Shown piece by piece: positions 24,781 to 36,757 of a stretch of 64,000 bases of DNA. Source of the stretch: Anthostomella pinea (Eukaryota; Ascomycota; Sordariomycetes; Xylariales; Xylariaceae). The stretch lies in the NCBI GenBank assembly GCA_963556695.1, contig CAUWAG010000008.1:1116001-1180000 (forward strand). The letters run 5' to 3'. The notes under the pieces were generated by a model. It ran no database searches. It saw only the letters and a list, made by a program, of their open reading frames with translations, and had not been told where the DNA came from. Every line of letters starts with the position of its first letter. The stretch's first letter is position 1. Made by a program: the position numbers and the translations under genes.

Positions 24781-25253
24781 TGGCAAGGTAGGTTACGGCG
24801 GCTTCGAGGTCGAAGGCGAAGTCTCGCCGTCGACGCACAAAGCTGGACGGACACAAGATATCCGTCTCGGCTTATTTTTGTGGAGGTGAGTTGCAAGTCC
24901 GTCAAATCCTGGTTGAAGAGGGAGACATGCTGGCACGCCCAGAAGGGCGATTTGCCGGCATCGGAACCGACTACGGCTAAGTCCGGCTATGCTTACCCCA
25001 CAGGGACAGATCAAGGGATAGATCATAGGTCGCCAGACTCACCTTACCTACCTACTGTATCATTACTGCGTTGCTTACGGTTATTGGGTATGCAATGTGA
25101 TCAACGCGAGGTGCATACAATTGGACAATTAGCATCGTGATTATACACTAGCTTAGGTAGAGACCACGATGACAACCGATTCACCAACACCAGCATGTAA
25201 ACCTCGCGAAACCGACACGAAACCCAGAAATCCCACAACATTCAAAATCCCCT
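24781..25253. other. Spacer between two minus-strand genes
   Basis: This is 473 bases holding the presumed promoter of the Zn2Cys6 gene and the 3' end of the PEBP-like gene. It contains one TACCTACCTA-type motif near 25045-25056. Nothing else is recognised. Confidence 0.5.
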
Positions 25254-25975
25254 CTACCACTTCCTCTCCGCAACGCCCACCCACATACCCCAGCCCAAGA
25301 CCTTCCCAACAATAGCATCCGCAATCTGCTCCCTGGTCGCCGTCGGCGCCAGCAGCTTCGGGTCCAGGGGCTCCTCCAGCGCCACCACCATGTAGAAGTA
25401 CCGATGCGGGCCGTGGTTCATGAGAGGGCGCGGGAGACCGTAGACGGAGCCCCTGATGTTCTTGCCGTAGTGGAAGCCGCCCTTCAACAGGGCCTTGGCC
25501 TTGTCGGCGACCTCAAAGTCCGCCGCCTCGACGCTGGTCTTGGTGGGGGGGATGCCGGTGTAGATGCTGCCGCGTAGGTCAGATTAGCCAGCCACTCCTC
25601 TCTCCTCTCTCCGTTCCCGCCCCGTGACAGACGGGCGTTGTCACAGCTCATAATAGCAGGACCGTAAGGTACATACCCGTGACAGATAGGTGTCGGCAGC
25701 GGCGCATCGGGGTCCTCGCTCACGAGCAACCACTCCCGAACCCTTCCCTCGAGTTCGGGCGGCGCAGCCCATTGCAGCGCGGGAAACTTCCCGGCACCGT
25801 CGGCGGTGTAGTCAACCGCGAGTGTCGCGTTCGTCGCTCCGCAGTCCGGCGACGTGACGGTGATGGTCTGTTCCGCGAAGCCGGCAAGGGCCGGCCGCGT
25901 GTAGAAGGCCTTGGCGTCTCGGCCCTTGGCGTTCTTGAAGAGCCAGGCCAGGGACACCTCGAGCATGGCCGTCAT
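25254..25975 (-). CDS. PEBP family protein (YbhB/YbcL-like)
   Basis: There are two exons on the minus strand, 25975-25677 and 25566-25254, about 203 residues. The intron splits the codon after PICH. Phosphatidylethanolamine-binding signatures are present: SEDPDAPLPTPICHG (the DPDxP motif of the ligand pocket) and, near residues 150-180, NIRGSVYGLPRPLMNHGPHRYFY, equivalent to the GxHRY motif. There is no signal peptide, so it is probably cytosolic. YbhB-like members in fungi are poorly characterised; some influence carboxypeptidase Y or kinase signalling, but no such role can be assigned here. The ATG at 25975 (MTAMLEVSLAW) is the first in frame; a second Met is three codons in. It is divergent from the EBP-like gene at 26540. 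Confidence 0.85.
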
Positions 25976-26539
25976 CTTTGCTTTGCTGGATTCTTTGGGT
26001 ACGAGATGTGAAGCAGGTGTGCTGGCAGGCGCATGTAATTTCGAAAGCGGACTGCGATGTGGCCTAGTATCTATAAGGGATGAGTAGCTTGCACTGAGGT
26101 TCTAAGATGATGTGTTGCTTGTCGACTTGACCTTCATGACTTAGGTACATAGAATGAGTAGATTAGTCTCTCAAAATGTAATTAGAAAAACAAGAAGTAA
26201 GATTATGGCCGCGAACGTAACATTGAATCACATTGAGGTCTCGTTCGTAGCACTTGAGCCGAAAGCCAGTGAGATGCCCGCATCGGAGCCGAAAGCGCAC
26301 ACAGAGGCCGCCAAGCCTCTCCCCTACCTGACCCACCGCCAATGCCATTTGACAGCTCGAGCCTCTTCGCTTTTGTCGTCAACAGACAGAAACAGCTGGA
26401 GCAGCTACCATCCAACCGGAAATAAGGAGCGGTCTAGGATTCTTAAATACCTACGCGATCCAATTCTTACGTCCAAACCCTTCAACAGTGAAGCTCACTT
26501 CGGGGATTGTTTAGCGTTTCTGTCTATCAGGATAGCAAA
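25976..26539. promoter_or_regulatory. Shared divergent promoter region
   Basis: This is 564 bases between the start codons of the minus-strand PEBP-like gene and the plus-strand EBP-like gene. Both promoters must lie here. No specific binding site is claimed. One long plus-strand frame (from 26154) runs through it but has no family resemblance. Confidence 0.5.
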
Positions 26540-27710
26540 ATGGGCCACAGCTCGTGGCCCCTGACGGGCAACAATGCCCCGGCTGAGAACCCACACCCAT
26601 ACTACCCCCTCGGCGTGAGCATACCAGACTACCTGCCCAACGAAGCGCCGGTCCCCGTGCTCCTGGCGGCTCTGGGCGGCATGCTGGGCTTTTCGCTGCT
26701 GCTCGCGTCCGTCGTGGCGCGAAAGGCCAACCCGGACCTGGGCAGGACGGACCTGGCCGTGTTCTGCTGGTTCGTCATGAGTGAGTGAGGCTGTTAGGCG
26801 GCGTCAAGTCCCGGATATACCACTCCAGAGACTAAATTTTTAACTAATTTGATATCGAAGACGGCTGCTTACACTGCGTGTTCGAGGGTGAGTAGTTCCC
26901 TACGGCTCGTTGAGCAGTGTCTAATCGAGCCGGCTGTTCTCGCCCGGGACGCGGAAAGCTGACTTCGTCTACCCTGAAAGGCTACTTCGTCCTGAACCAC
27001 GCCACCGTCGCCTCGTCGCAGAACCTGCTGGCGCAGCTCTGGAAGGAGTACGCGCTGTCCGACTCGCGGTACCTGACATCTGACGTCTTCATGCTGAGCG
27101 TGGAGAGCATCACGGCTGTACGTATGATCCAATCCACCCAATCTACCCATCCACCCAATCCCCCAGCCCCAGTCCCGCCCCCGACCCCTATCGAGGCAGA
27201 ATAAATACTCACGCTACCCACAGTTCATATGGGGCCCCCTATGCCTAGCCACCGCCCTATCCATCGTCCTTACCAGCCCGCTGCGGCACAGCCTGCGCAT
27301 CACAGCCAGCATGGCGCACCTGTACGGCGTAGCGCTCTACTACGCGACGAGCCTGAGTTCGACCTACTTCACCGGCCGCTCGCACAGCCGACCCGAGGTC
27401 TTGTACTTCTGGGTCTACTACGTCGGGTTCAACCTGCCGTGGGCGGTCATCCCAGCCCGTGAGTTGATTCCATTCCGAAACTGGCCTCTGAGGCTCCTTC
27501 CTGAGTACCTTTTTTTGGAGGGGGGCCTGGAGAGAGACGAGGGGAGAGATAAACTGACCAGTGCTGACTTCCTCATTAGTACTCCTGCTCGATAGCGTCC
27601 GGACCGTCACGCGAGCGATGAGGGCGCCTGACCTGTCGTCGAGTACGCATCGCCCGAAAGAAGGGGCAGTTCCGGTACGCAACGGGTCAATGAAATCAAA
27701 AGTGATATAG
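26540..27710 (+). CDS. EBP/EXPERA-domain sterol isomerase-like membrane protein
   Basis: Five exons: 26540-26780, 26861-26887 (27 bases), 26981-27117, 27224-27458 and 27580-27710; phases agree throughout. The protein is about 256 residues with four or five predicted membrane helices. Segments such as VFCWFVMNGCLHCVFEGYFV (with the conserved His and Glu of emopamil-binding proteins), LLAQLWKEYALSDSRY, VESITAFIWGP and YYVGFNLPWAVIPA follow the EBP fold. In animals and plants EBP is the ER delta8-delta7 sterol isomerase. Many fungi use the unrelated Erg2 for that step, so the fungal EBP-like proteins may have another substrate. The stop codon (27708-27710) is followed 9 bases later by a solo mini-LTR at 27720, so the terminator or 3' UTR was probably altered by that insertion. 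Confidence 0.85.
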
Positions 27711-27719
27711 GTCGATAGA

Positions 27720-27871
27720 TGTTGAATACACGGATGTTGATGGATTCTCTTGATGGTCTTCTTCTTCTGCGTGCAGAGATTGATCATCTGTCTTCTTGGT
27801 GGGTCAGATGCCCCGTGCGTCTCTGCCCCACTGGAGATCTTCCGGTGTCTATTTCCGGCTCCCATTCAACA
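27720..27871 (+). mobile_element. Solo mini-LTR (152 bp), ATAGA target duplication
   Basis: The element begins TGTTGAAT and ends ATTCAACA, so it has TG...CA termini with an 8-bp terminal inverted repeat. It is flanked by ATAGA on both sides (27715-27719 and 27872-27876), a 5-bp target-site duplication as made by LTR-retrotransposon integrases. It has no coding capacity. A second copy lies at 63448-63596; from the internal segment TCTGCGTGCAGAG onward the two differ at about six sites, all transitions. It could be a solo LTR of a short-LTR retrotransposon or of a TRIM-type element. Confidence 0.85.
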
Positions 27872-27876
27872 ATAGA

Positions 27877-29085
27877 TGTACCGGCTAACATTATGGCATT
27901 CATCACCTAATCAATCAATTACCATCCCCATACCTAATACCAGCGTTAAACAAGTTGCACGGTTCAAGACGTATGCCTGATTACCAGCCCGGTCTCTTTC
28001 TTGAAAACCGCTTTCAATCTTGCTGCGCACTTGGGCTAGTCTAGGGTTGGCCGCAGCTTCGTATAATCAACGCTGATGCAGCGGCGCCAGGGTCGTCTTA
28101 CAAAATACGATTCGTATTCGTACTTAGTATCGTATTATATCATATAGTATCGTATCGTATGGGATTTTAATACTATATAGTATATTATATAATATTATAC
28201 ATTTTAATATAATTTATTTATTTTACTTAAACACGTTTCAAAGCTAGTTTTAAATAGTTATATTTAAAGCTTAATAGTTATTAAAATAATAATAACATCA
28301 AAAAAAACGCTTAAATAGGTTTATTATTATTAAATTTTCTCTTTTTAAAAAATATCTAAGTTATATTCAAAAGTCCCATTTTTACTCCCCTCTTTAATAC
28401 TATCGTATACGATAATATAGCTTCGTATCGTATCGTATTTTGAGACCCTGTGCAGCGCCTGGCGAGGACAAAGAAGAGTCCAACAGCATCATGGTAGATA
28501 CGACAACAGACTCCAGTCGGTACATTCGTACATAGTGGGTTGGTGCTCGTTTACAACATGCCGTCCCTCAAAGGGTATCAATGCAATGAACACGCGTTTC
28601 AATTTCATGATGTGAAGCTCAACACCACGGACCCCGTGGTTTCTCTCTGTTGAGTGGTTTGTGTCTAATGTGTGAATGGTCTAATTTCATTACATTATGT
28701 CATAAGCAACCAAATCTACCAGCCAGCCAGCCAGCTACCTATGCTGCGCATGCTGTCATGCCAGCGCTTCCTGCCCGAGTCCGGTGCGCCCCCACCAGAA
28801 ACCTTATACCAGTGTTATTAATCTGACATTACCGTCCGTATGTCCGTGTCCATCCGGGACGTCTGACAGACATGCAGACGTGGGCCGGAATTATTTATAT
28901 ATACCTCGCAGGGCAAGATGGGCAGGTACCGCAGCCTCCATCTCTGGCTGGGCCTGCCTCTAGGTTCGGCTCGTTCCGTTTCCGTCCCTTCACATCCCAT
29001 TTCATTCGGTGGGAGCGCGGGCCTTGACCGCCCGCCTATTTAAACACGGATCGATACATCTGTGGTATTCCTGGCAGCAGATGAG
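27877..29085. other. Convergent intergenic region with MITE remnant
   Basis: The region lies between the EBP-like gene and the stop of the Cas1-type gene. It contains the AT-rich hAT-like MITE at 28088-28450 and a short CCAG run near 28718-28735. No gene is recognised in the rest. Confidence 0.55.
28088..28450. mobile_element. AT-rich MITE remnant, hAT-like ends
   Basis: This 363-bp segment begins CAGGGTCGTCTTACAAAATA and its far end, read in reverse complement, is CAGGGTCTCAAAATACGATA, giving imperfect terminal inverted repeats. The outside 8-mers (28080-28087 AGCGGCGC and 28451-28458 TGCAGCGC) match at six of eight positions. CAGGG ends plus an 8-bp duplication are hAT-superfamily traits. 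The interior is strongly AT-rich, with reiterated CGTATCGTAT blocks near both ends, consistent with RIP decay. No open frame remains. Confidence 0.65.
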
Positions 29086-31634
29086 TTAACCATATACCAT
29101 GCTGCCTGTCCACAGGGCTACACCGAAAACAAGGAGCCCGACTTCGGACAGCCAGTTGGCATACACCCGGGTTGCGCGGTGCGTCAGCGCAGCAACGCCA
29201 ATGAACAGGATCGAGAGTACGGCCTTTTCGAAAAAGGCGCCATATACGCTGTCGAAGCCCAGCGTGAGCTTGGTTGTCGCGTCGCCGCCGAGCCAGATGT
29301 GGTGTTGCACCACATAGGTCTCGAGAGAGATACGACCAAGCATGGCAGGCAGCGCAAGGTACGCCTTGCGGGCAGGCGGGTGGAGGTTTCGGAGAGTGAT
29401 GAAGGTTAGAATGGGTGCCCAAGATATGTAGGGATGTATCGCATTATAATCCGCCTTCGTGTTCCAATTCATCTGCGTCACGTAGAAGAAGAGTCCCAAG
29501 CTGACGCTGCAGAACACATAAAACCGTGTGCGTCCGTGGTCCGCCGCACGTGGCGAACCCTTCGCTGTGAAGATTTCTTGGGCGTCGTTAACACCGGCCG
29601 AATGCGTGAGGCTGGCAACCATGACCCCAACAAAGACGATATATCGGTCGAGACGCAGCCTGAACCGCATTTCCTGGGAGTCAAGGGACATGCGGAATAC
29701 CCTGTATAGCAAGTCCGTGGTTGCTTCCAGGTAGCCGGGTGTTGTTATGAAAACGCTAACGAAGCTGGCCGTTGCCAGCACTTTCATAGCGAGCGGCCAC
29801 GGATCCTGGTTGCTGCGCTTAAATGGAAAGAGCATGGCATATAGCACTAGGTACCAGAATGTGACCACAGGCACAAAATAATACGTGCTGTAGCTCGTAC
29901 CCATCATGTAGGGCAAGATGGCGGTCAACAAATTCGTCCTGAACAAGACCACTGCAACTCGTCGGAAGGAATAGTCCCCGGTCTTGAGAATGTAGAGCGT
30001 ATGGCCATACGCGGACAGGAAGAAGTATGCTGATACCAGCACTCGAACGATCTTGTACACCCATAGCGACTGTGATGCATCGTTGTAGTTAGACAGGAGG
30101 ATGAGTCCCTGCATCAAACCCTTGATCTCGTCTGACTGGTCGCGGCACATGAATCTTTGGTCGTAATTGGTTAGCGGGTCTGGCTTTCCCTTCTTGGCCG
30201 TCGACCACGGAGCTTCGGCTGCGGGATCCATAATCTTGCTCAAGACTGAAAAGCTCCCTGCCAGCCAGAACAGGCAAAGAACGATGAAAGGCCCTTGCTG
30301 ATAGTGACGCTGCGACTTGCTAAGCTGAAGTGTTCCGTCGCAAATCCAGCACCAAATGAGTACGTTGAGCAGGTCCCTGGTAGCTGCCCCAATCTCGGGC
30401 GAGATTGGCAGTCGGCGCATCAGCTTCGAGGCTGTGGTAGATCGCGGTAGGTACATTGTGAGAGCTAGCACGAGAACCAGTGCCAGGTCGTAGAGAGTGT
30501 TGTGAGGCTCGGCGACGCAGCAAGTTCCCTTGAACGCCCGGTCATGGGAAACAGCCGGGTTGTTGCAGTGGGAGTTGAGGACAATATCGATCTTGCGCTC
30601 GGCAATGCTGTCCTCCACATGAAGACCGTCACTCTCAAAGGGATCCTCCGAGTCATCTGTCATCCGATTGAATGCCCATACGACGTGAGATGTTTGGTTT
30701 GCAGGCAAGTGGGCCAGATAGTCGTTCATCTTGACCACCCGCTCTGGGGTGATGCTTTCGGAAAGGCTAGGCGATAGCGTGCTGTATCTTGGATTTTGGA
30801 CTGGGGTCAGTAATATCTGGCTTGCTGCCGGATCAAAGTGATTGCTCGCGTCTGGCGGTGTAGACAGGGTCTCCTCATCTGAAGCCGACGGTAGATACGT
30901 CGAAATGGCGCTGATCCCTCGCTTGAACAGACTCATGTAGTCGTCTCCACCGTACCGCGCAGCCCAAAGTCCTGGTGACCCCAGAAGCATGAGAGCTGCA
31001 GACACTTCATCCTTCTTCCTAAGATCTTTTTGGTCCGGCGTGCCTGGGGTCGCACGAAAAGTCTTCAACGCGTCATCCAATGTCGTCGAGTTCAGCCACG
31101 GGTCCCAGATGAATTCGAGTCGCACACCCTCAGCTTCAAATGAGAGATCTTGGTATTTCTCATGCGTCGCACTCGCCTCGTTCCAACCGACGTCTGCTTT
31201 GACAGGATCGAGTTTCCTGGCAGCTGCCCAAAAAATCTGTCGAATCGTGGAGTCTCCCGCCAGGACTACCTTTTGCCCACCCAAACAGTTGTGAAAATCC
31301 TCTGTCGAGTACTCAACCATGCGACACCCGCTGGGTTCCCATCGCTGGGTGGCATGGCGCGAGGTTGTATGCGACCACGTGCCATCACTCAGCAACGCTT
31401 GACATCTATTAGGGTCATCGCGGCCTGCTGCTATATTAGAATCATGGTATCGCAGTCGAGCACGTGACGATGGGCGGTTGGCGTGAGGCGAGGCGCGCAA
31501 GGCAAGGCGAGGGTGGAGGTCTCACCGATGATAAATCTCTGATAGTTCAGCCATATCAGAACCAGTATTAGGAGGGAGTATGTTCCGGTACTGAGGGAAT
31601 GCCACGAGGCAGCGAATCTCCGGAATTGTGTCAT
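29086..31634 (-). CDS. Cas1-type O-acetyltransferase (10-TM acyltransferase with SGNH/PC-esterase domain)
   Basis: There are two exons, 31634-31526 and about 31427-29086, some 815 residues. The N-terminus carries a signal-anchor helix (TYSLLILVLIWLNY). A lumenal domain follows with CQALLSDGTW, the GDST block (VVLAGDSTIRQIF, about residue 91) and the DGLHVED block (about residue 302), equivalent to the GDS and DxxH catalytic motifs of PC-esterase/SGNH acyltransferases. From about residue 330 onward there are ten or more membrane helices matching the Cas1 acyltransferase domain, including MGTSYSTYYFVPVVTFWYL and SLETYVVQHHIWLGG. Cryptococcus Cas1 is needed for O-acetylation of capsular glucuronoxylomannan; in moulds the acceptor is probably a cell-wall or secretory glycan, which is inference. 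Location: Golgi membrane. The intron acceptor is a TAGCAGCAG triple tandem, so exon 2 may begin at 31430, 31427 or 31424, all in frame. Confidence 0.88.
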
Positions 31635-34600
31635 GAAGTAGAAAGGGTCTCCTCATCCGCAGCCGATGCGAGTTGAAGGAGGTTCAAGAACGATGGGATA
31701 GAGTGACCATGAAGCGACGAGAGAAGATAAGGGCCAGTCCTGGTGCTGCAGGGTCCTTGTCCGAGGTACAGTACTGGGTACACAGTACAGAGGCAGAGAG
31801 GGTGGGATTTGTTGGTGTGGTTGCCACCTGCACGCGAGGATCCCTGCAAGTCCACAGCGGGTTTGATAATGATTCGGCAGGATCAACTCCTGACGGTCTT
31901 GACGGTCTTGCCGGTCTAGCAGTAGTCGGCGGCACGCTTTTTGTTCACTGAGTGAAAAGGCGGACGGTAGACGGTGGGAGACGGTGGCAGACAGTAAACT
32001 GTGGACTGTGGGCCGTGGACTGTGCTGCGTGGTCTACGCGATGACGGCGTTTGCTCGTTGGCTGTCAAGTGTTGCTTCTAGATATGATCGAAGAGATACT
32101 GGAGGCAAAGTAAGTTATGTACGATGCAGATGGGTGCAGGTGCAGGTTAGGTAGGTAGATTGAGCTCATGTTAGGGGCATGCATACCTGCCTGGCGGGCT
32201 GGCTGCACGTCAATCATTTGGGACTCGGGAATTGGTTGAATGATAGCGAGCACGCGAGTCGTAAAGCTTGGGAGCCGGAGAAACACAGGGGGAAAAACTT
32301 ACATTTGCGACTGGTTTAACTGGATCGTCTTGGCATTCATGGATGGTGAAATGAAGCAGACCCTCCAATGTACACGCAGAGGTGACGGAGCAAGACCCGA
32401 GGACGCCAGCAAATTGAAGCTCGGTGCAATGTTGAATCTTGCGCGCCGTCACCTGCACTGACACTAAGAATTATTAATGAATAACGGGCTCGAGGATAAC
32501 AGCTTTTATTACGGTACGGGTGTGCACTTAGGTAATCAAGTTTGTTACTTATGTATATCCTCACCCCGAACTGATTCACTATGCGTGTGCGCAAGTACGT
32601 ACGGTATGCAATGAGCTCCTGCCGGTAGTCGTAAAGGTAGCGGCGTATCTACAGGTAGTGTGCTGGTGTGCTGGCGGTGATGAGTGTTGTTGGTGTGCTG
32701 GCGTGCTGTACTGTGAGGTATCCTACAAATAGGCTGTACAAGGGCCCTACAGTATGGTACTCATTCCAGAGAGTCACGGCGTATTCTTTCACTATTCTTT
32801 TTATCTGATGAGGGTGAGGCCTCACATGATAATAATATAAGCAAGGAGTGGTGGAGTCACGCGAATCGGTTGGTTGCACCGGCCGGTACCATCGGAATGG
32901 GATTTTGCAGTCAGCATCGCTATCCGGATCCCTTGCCCATTCCGCAGCATCCATAACGTCTTGGCATCCGTACTATCTCGCATTGGAAAGGGAGTGAACG
33001 CCAACCAACGGCCTCGGAGTCACAATGGAAACAGCATCATCCAAACGTCCACTGCAGACCTCAGGTTTTGCGTTTCCCATTGTCCGCGTGCGGGCAAGTG
33101 CCTGATGATGGGCAATGCGAGGCGACATGACAAATCCCACCGCCGCTGCATTGGCACTCCCGCATCGTCGCATCAAAGTCACCCGGACTATGCAATGTCC
33201 AGTGTGTCGATAGGCCAGGCCGTCGGTCTGCAAGTGACGGTGACGGGGTACATGACATGCAATGGGGAGGGGATGCCGGACAGTGATGAGTGGACTGGGT
33301 GAGTCGTGCACTGCATGGGTTCTCGCATTCCTGGGAGAATCCGACGCTCCGAGATTTGCTCATCATCATCGATTTTCTCGCGCTTCTCCCAGTGCCATCC
33401 CCGGATGCGCTGGAGCAGTGTGCCCGGGATCCAGGTCGTGTGCTCACATAATTCATGGAATTTCCATTGCTTCCGGGTGCTCATGTGCTCTGTGCGCTGT
33501 GCATGTGTGGCAAGTACATTCATTGCTCGGACAGTCGGACAACAATACGGAATCGACGGTTCGTTGTTATTAAGATCGCCTCAATATAGCGCAAGCGTTG
33601 TTTCCCGGTTACCAACTTACCAGACATCCAGAATGATACGACGTACCGTATTGTCTCTCCCTACGAGGCAGAATTGCCTTTTTCTTATCTCAGATTTGCA
33701 GACGTCAACGAAGTTTAAAGGCACTAGTACCTGATTAATGTCACCCGGCATTTAATCAATTATGCATGCACTAATAATCGACGCCGCTCCCCGCCTCCTA
33801 TCCCGTCCTTGACTCCTTATCCAGTCGCAATTTAACTCCAGTCCGGATAGGGCGGAAGCTGGCGATTCAATGCCAGCCGCAAGTGGCTGGTGCACCGATC
33901 CAAGTCATCTCTACGGCCGCGCGTCCCACAGCACTTGGAGCTACTGTCCAAAATTTACCTATCCCCACTGCAACACAGAACTTCGAAATCGTAATTTGCT
34001 TTCCACTTCTGCGTGTCACCAGTGCCAGCGCACTCACTTCATATCCACAACAAACAATCTGAACCAAGAAGTCTTTACATGGTCCTATTGAGTCACGACT
34101 TATCACTCACTATAGCAACACCGGCCGGCCTGACCTCGCCTCGTTGCCTGCGTGCCTGCCTGTCAGCCCTCTCTGTCACTTTCACCATCCCGTCTGTCTA
34201 CCTGCACTCTGTAGCTACCTACCTTACAGATGACGGCACCCATCTCTCTCTCTGCCTGTGCCTCCTACCACGCAAGCAACTGCACGTATTGAGAAGATTC
34301 CATCACGGAAATCAACAGGCAGGTAGGAAACGAGGTAAGCCCTATTAAGTGGCGCCGCGGAGGCCCTTCTGAGCCGCCTCGGATGGAGGCGTCACCATCA
34401 CTGCCAGGATGCCTACCGACTATCTGGGAACCATCGCCGCAAGGATGTCTACCGACTATCTGGAAACCATCGGCCGTGAGGATACTGGCACTACGAAGAC
34501 ACGCAAACACGTAGTACCGTAGTCATCGAAATTGGTCTTTTGCCATGCTCGGTCAGGCTCGACCTTTTCCACACCTGATCTTGAGCCGGCTACATTTCTC

Positions 34601-35094
34601 CTCGCGAGTTTTGTATCAGACGAGAGCAACATCCAACGATCTTTGAGTACGGAACCTCCTTGGCCAACAGCATCGAGGCTTTCGTAATTTATCCGTTGTG
34701 ACATCTCTATGTACAGACTTGACTTTATGCATTGTTTCCCATCGCCATGGTCGGCTTCGGCACGCAGTTCACAATCGATGTCTTCGGCTTGGAGTCTTTT
34801 GCCAGTGGGCTGGTCTGATCAAATGACCGTAGCTCCTTGCTGCTGCTGTAGGTCGTGGCCGTCATGTATCGTGAGAGTCTAAGCAGTCATAGCTTCACAC
34901 AAGTTGGATGCAACTTTAGGCCATGTTGAACACAGTGATTTCTCGCGTTATCCTAAGAACGCGTACACTGGGAGGGCCATCTCTAATCCAGGGTCCATTA
35001 TGATAAATGATGCACCGCCTATTCCCTTCCAATGACTACACTCTCATCATACATACGACGGTTCGTCGCAGTCTACTCAGCTCTGATTCCTTCC
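31635..35094. other. 3.5 kb intergenic region
   Basis: It holds the promoter of the Cas1-type gene (minus, start 31634) and the 3' flank of carboxypeptidase Y. Short overlapping frames near 32.8-33.7 kb have no domain resemblance. The only structure seen is a 36-bp imperfect tandem duplication (34406-34477) and one TTAGGTAGGTAG motif at 32147-32158. Confidence 0.5.
34406..34477 (+). repeat. 36-bp imperfect tandem duplication
   Basis: The unit AGGATGCCTACCGACTATCT... at 34406-34441 is repeated at 34442-34477 with a few substitutions. The period is a multiple of three, but no gene is recognised around it. Confidence 0.8.
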
Positions 35095-36757
35095 TCACGC
35101 ATTCCATTCTCCACCGACCCATCGATTGAAGAAGTCGAGCGAGCCTTCGGGCTGGTTGTACGGGACCATGTGGCCCGCCTCGTAGATGCGCATGAAGGTG
35201 AAGTTGCCACTGCTCTTCACCTCGCCATACTTGTCGCCATCACCGAGAGCCAGGCTCTCCATCTTGGCATCGTTAAAACCCTTCTTGCCCGACCACTCGA
35301 GCGCATTCGACCATTCCCGGTTGCCGAGCCAGTTGCAGATGTAATCGGCGTCACCAGCGTAGATCAGCACCGGGATCTGCTTGATGATGTCCGGAACAAG
35401 GCGGTGGAACGGCTTCCCCCAGTCACCCTGGAACACGAAGTTTCTGTTGATGTCCGTGTTGCAGCTCTCGTAATCTTGTACCTCAGCACCGAGTGCCTCC
35501 ATTACCTCGGGCTGGTTCAGGTATTGGGCGATCCAGGCCGTCTCGGTGTAGCAGAGATTCTCCTGATCCTTGCACTTCTCACGTACATCGTAGACGTTGT
35601 ATCCAGTGCGTTGGAAAGGACCAATCATGGCATTATTGCAGTAAATGGTCGCAGGAACGCAAGTCCACGCACTCTCCGATTCGTAGCAGTTAGAAAGAAG
35701 CGATTGGCAGCGGGGAAGCGCGTTGTCCATCGACTCGCACTCGCTCGGCTCGAGTACGGCTTTGTAGCCACCATCACCGCAAGCCATTGGGCGGTACTGG
35801 CTGTACTGGCTGTATGGGTCGGTTAGACCATTACCAATGGCAATGCCTTGGAGGTTGATGTTTCGGTTCTTGTGAGACAAGATCTCGGAAGCGAAGACGG
35901 GGATGTAGTGGCCAGCGTAAGACTCTCCGGAGATGTGGAAGGGCTGCTCTGCGTACTCGGGGAAGTTGTGGAAGAAGAGGGTCATGAGGGCGTAGATGTC
36001 CTTGCTGGCCGCGACGGTGTTGTAAACATTACTGCTGCTGTACGAGTAGCCGACGTTGACCGGCTGGTCGAGGAAGATGACGGAGGCGTTGCTGTTCCAC
36101 GAAGCTTCGTTGAACTTGAGGTTGCCGTCACTCTTGACGCTGGATGGGCCCAGCTCCATGAAGAGGCCCATCATGGACGAGCAGCCGGGCCCGCCGTTGA
36201 GCCATAGCACCACGGGGTCGTTCTTGGGGTCGTTTCGAGATTCGAAGAACCCTAGACAACAGTCAGTGGATGTGGGAAGCCGGGGATGGATGAGTCGTCA
36301 ACAACTTACAGTAGAACAGATGCTTGTCGTTCGCCTCGTCATCGAGGTAACCGCTGTACTGCTTGACCTTATCGGCGCCGAGTTTGGAAGGATCAACCTT
36401 CTTCGCCCGCAGGTTGTAATCCTCGAGGTAGCCATCGACCTTGCGATGCTTCACGCCGTCGGTCTCGACCCACATGCTCTGCACGTCGGCGCCCTTGACA
36501 ACATGGTCCCACTGGCTGTCTGGCTTGCGTTGATGGGGCTTGGGGCGAGAGATGAGGTTAGAGGCCTGCTCGACGAAGCCGGGCACCAGCAGGCTCATCT
36601 CGTCCCAGAGGCCCTTGGCGGCAGCGGGCATCTCGCCCAGGGCGTCGCTGACATGTTCAAGCTGTTTGATGCTGTCGCGGAAGCCACCAAGCACCTGTTG
36701 CTCTTGTGCAAAGGCAGCCGAGGCGCCCAGCAGCAAGGTTGAGGTGGCGACTCTCAT
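35095..36757 (-). CDS. cpyA: Vacuolar carboxypeptidase Y (serine carboxypeptidase)
   Basis: There are two exons, 36757-36310 and 36251-35095, 534 residues. It is a peptidase family S10 enzyme removing C-terminal residues in the vacuole. The signal peptide is [18 protein letters not shown], followed by a propeptide of about 110 residues. Catalytic residues are Ser260 in GESYAGHY, Asp452 in [12 protein letters not shown] and His510 in [11 protein letters not shown]. The oxyanion/substrate motif [12 protein letters not shown] is present. Cysteines of the mature enzyme (for example [30 protein letters not shown]) fit the S10 disulfide pattern. I chose the ATG at 36757, which opens directly onto the signal peptide, over an in-frame ATG nine codons upstream at 36784. 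The intron lies within the segment just before the [11 protein letters not shown] core. It is divergent from SDO1. Confidence 0.95.

Noticed and set aside
35032..35826. 264-codon plus-strand frame opposite carboxypeptidase Y
   Set aside because: Antisense shadow of the catalytic domain of a well-supported gene.
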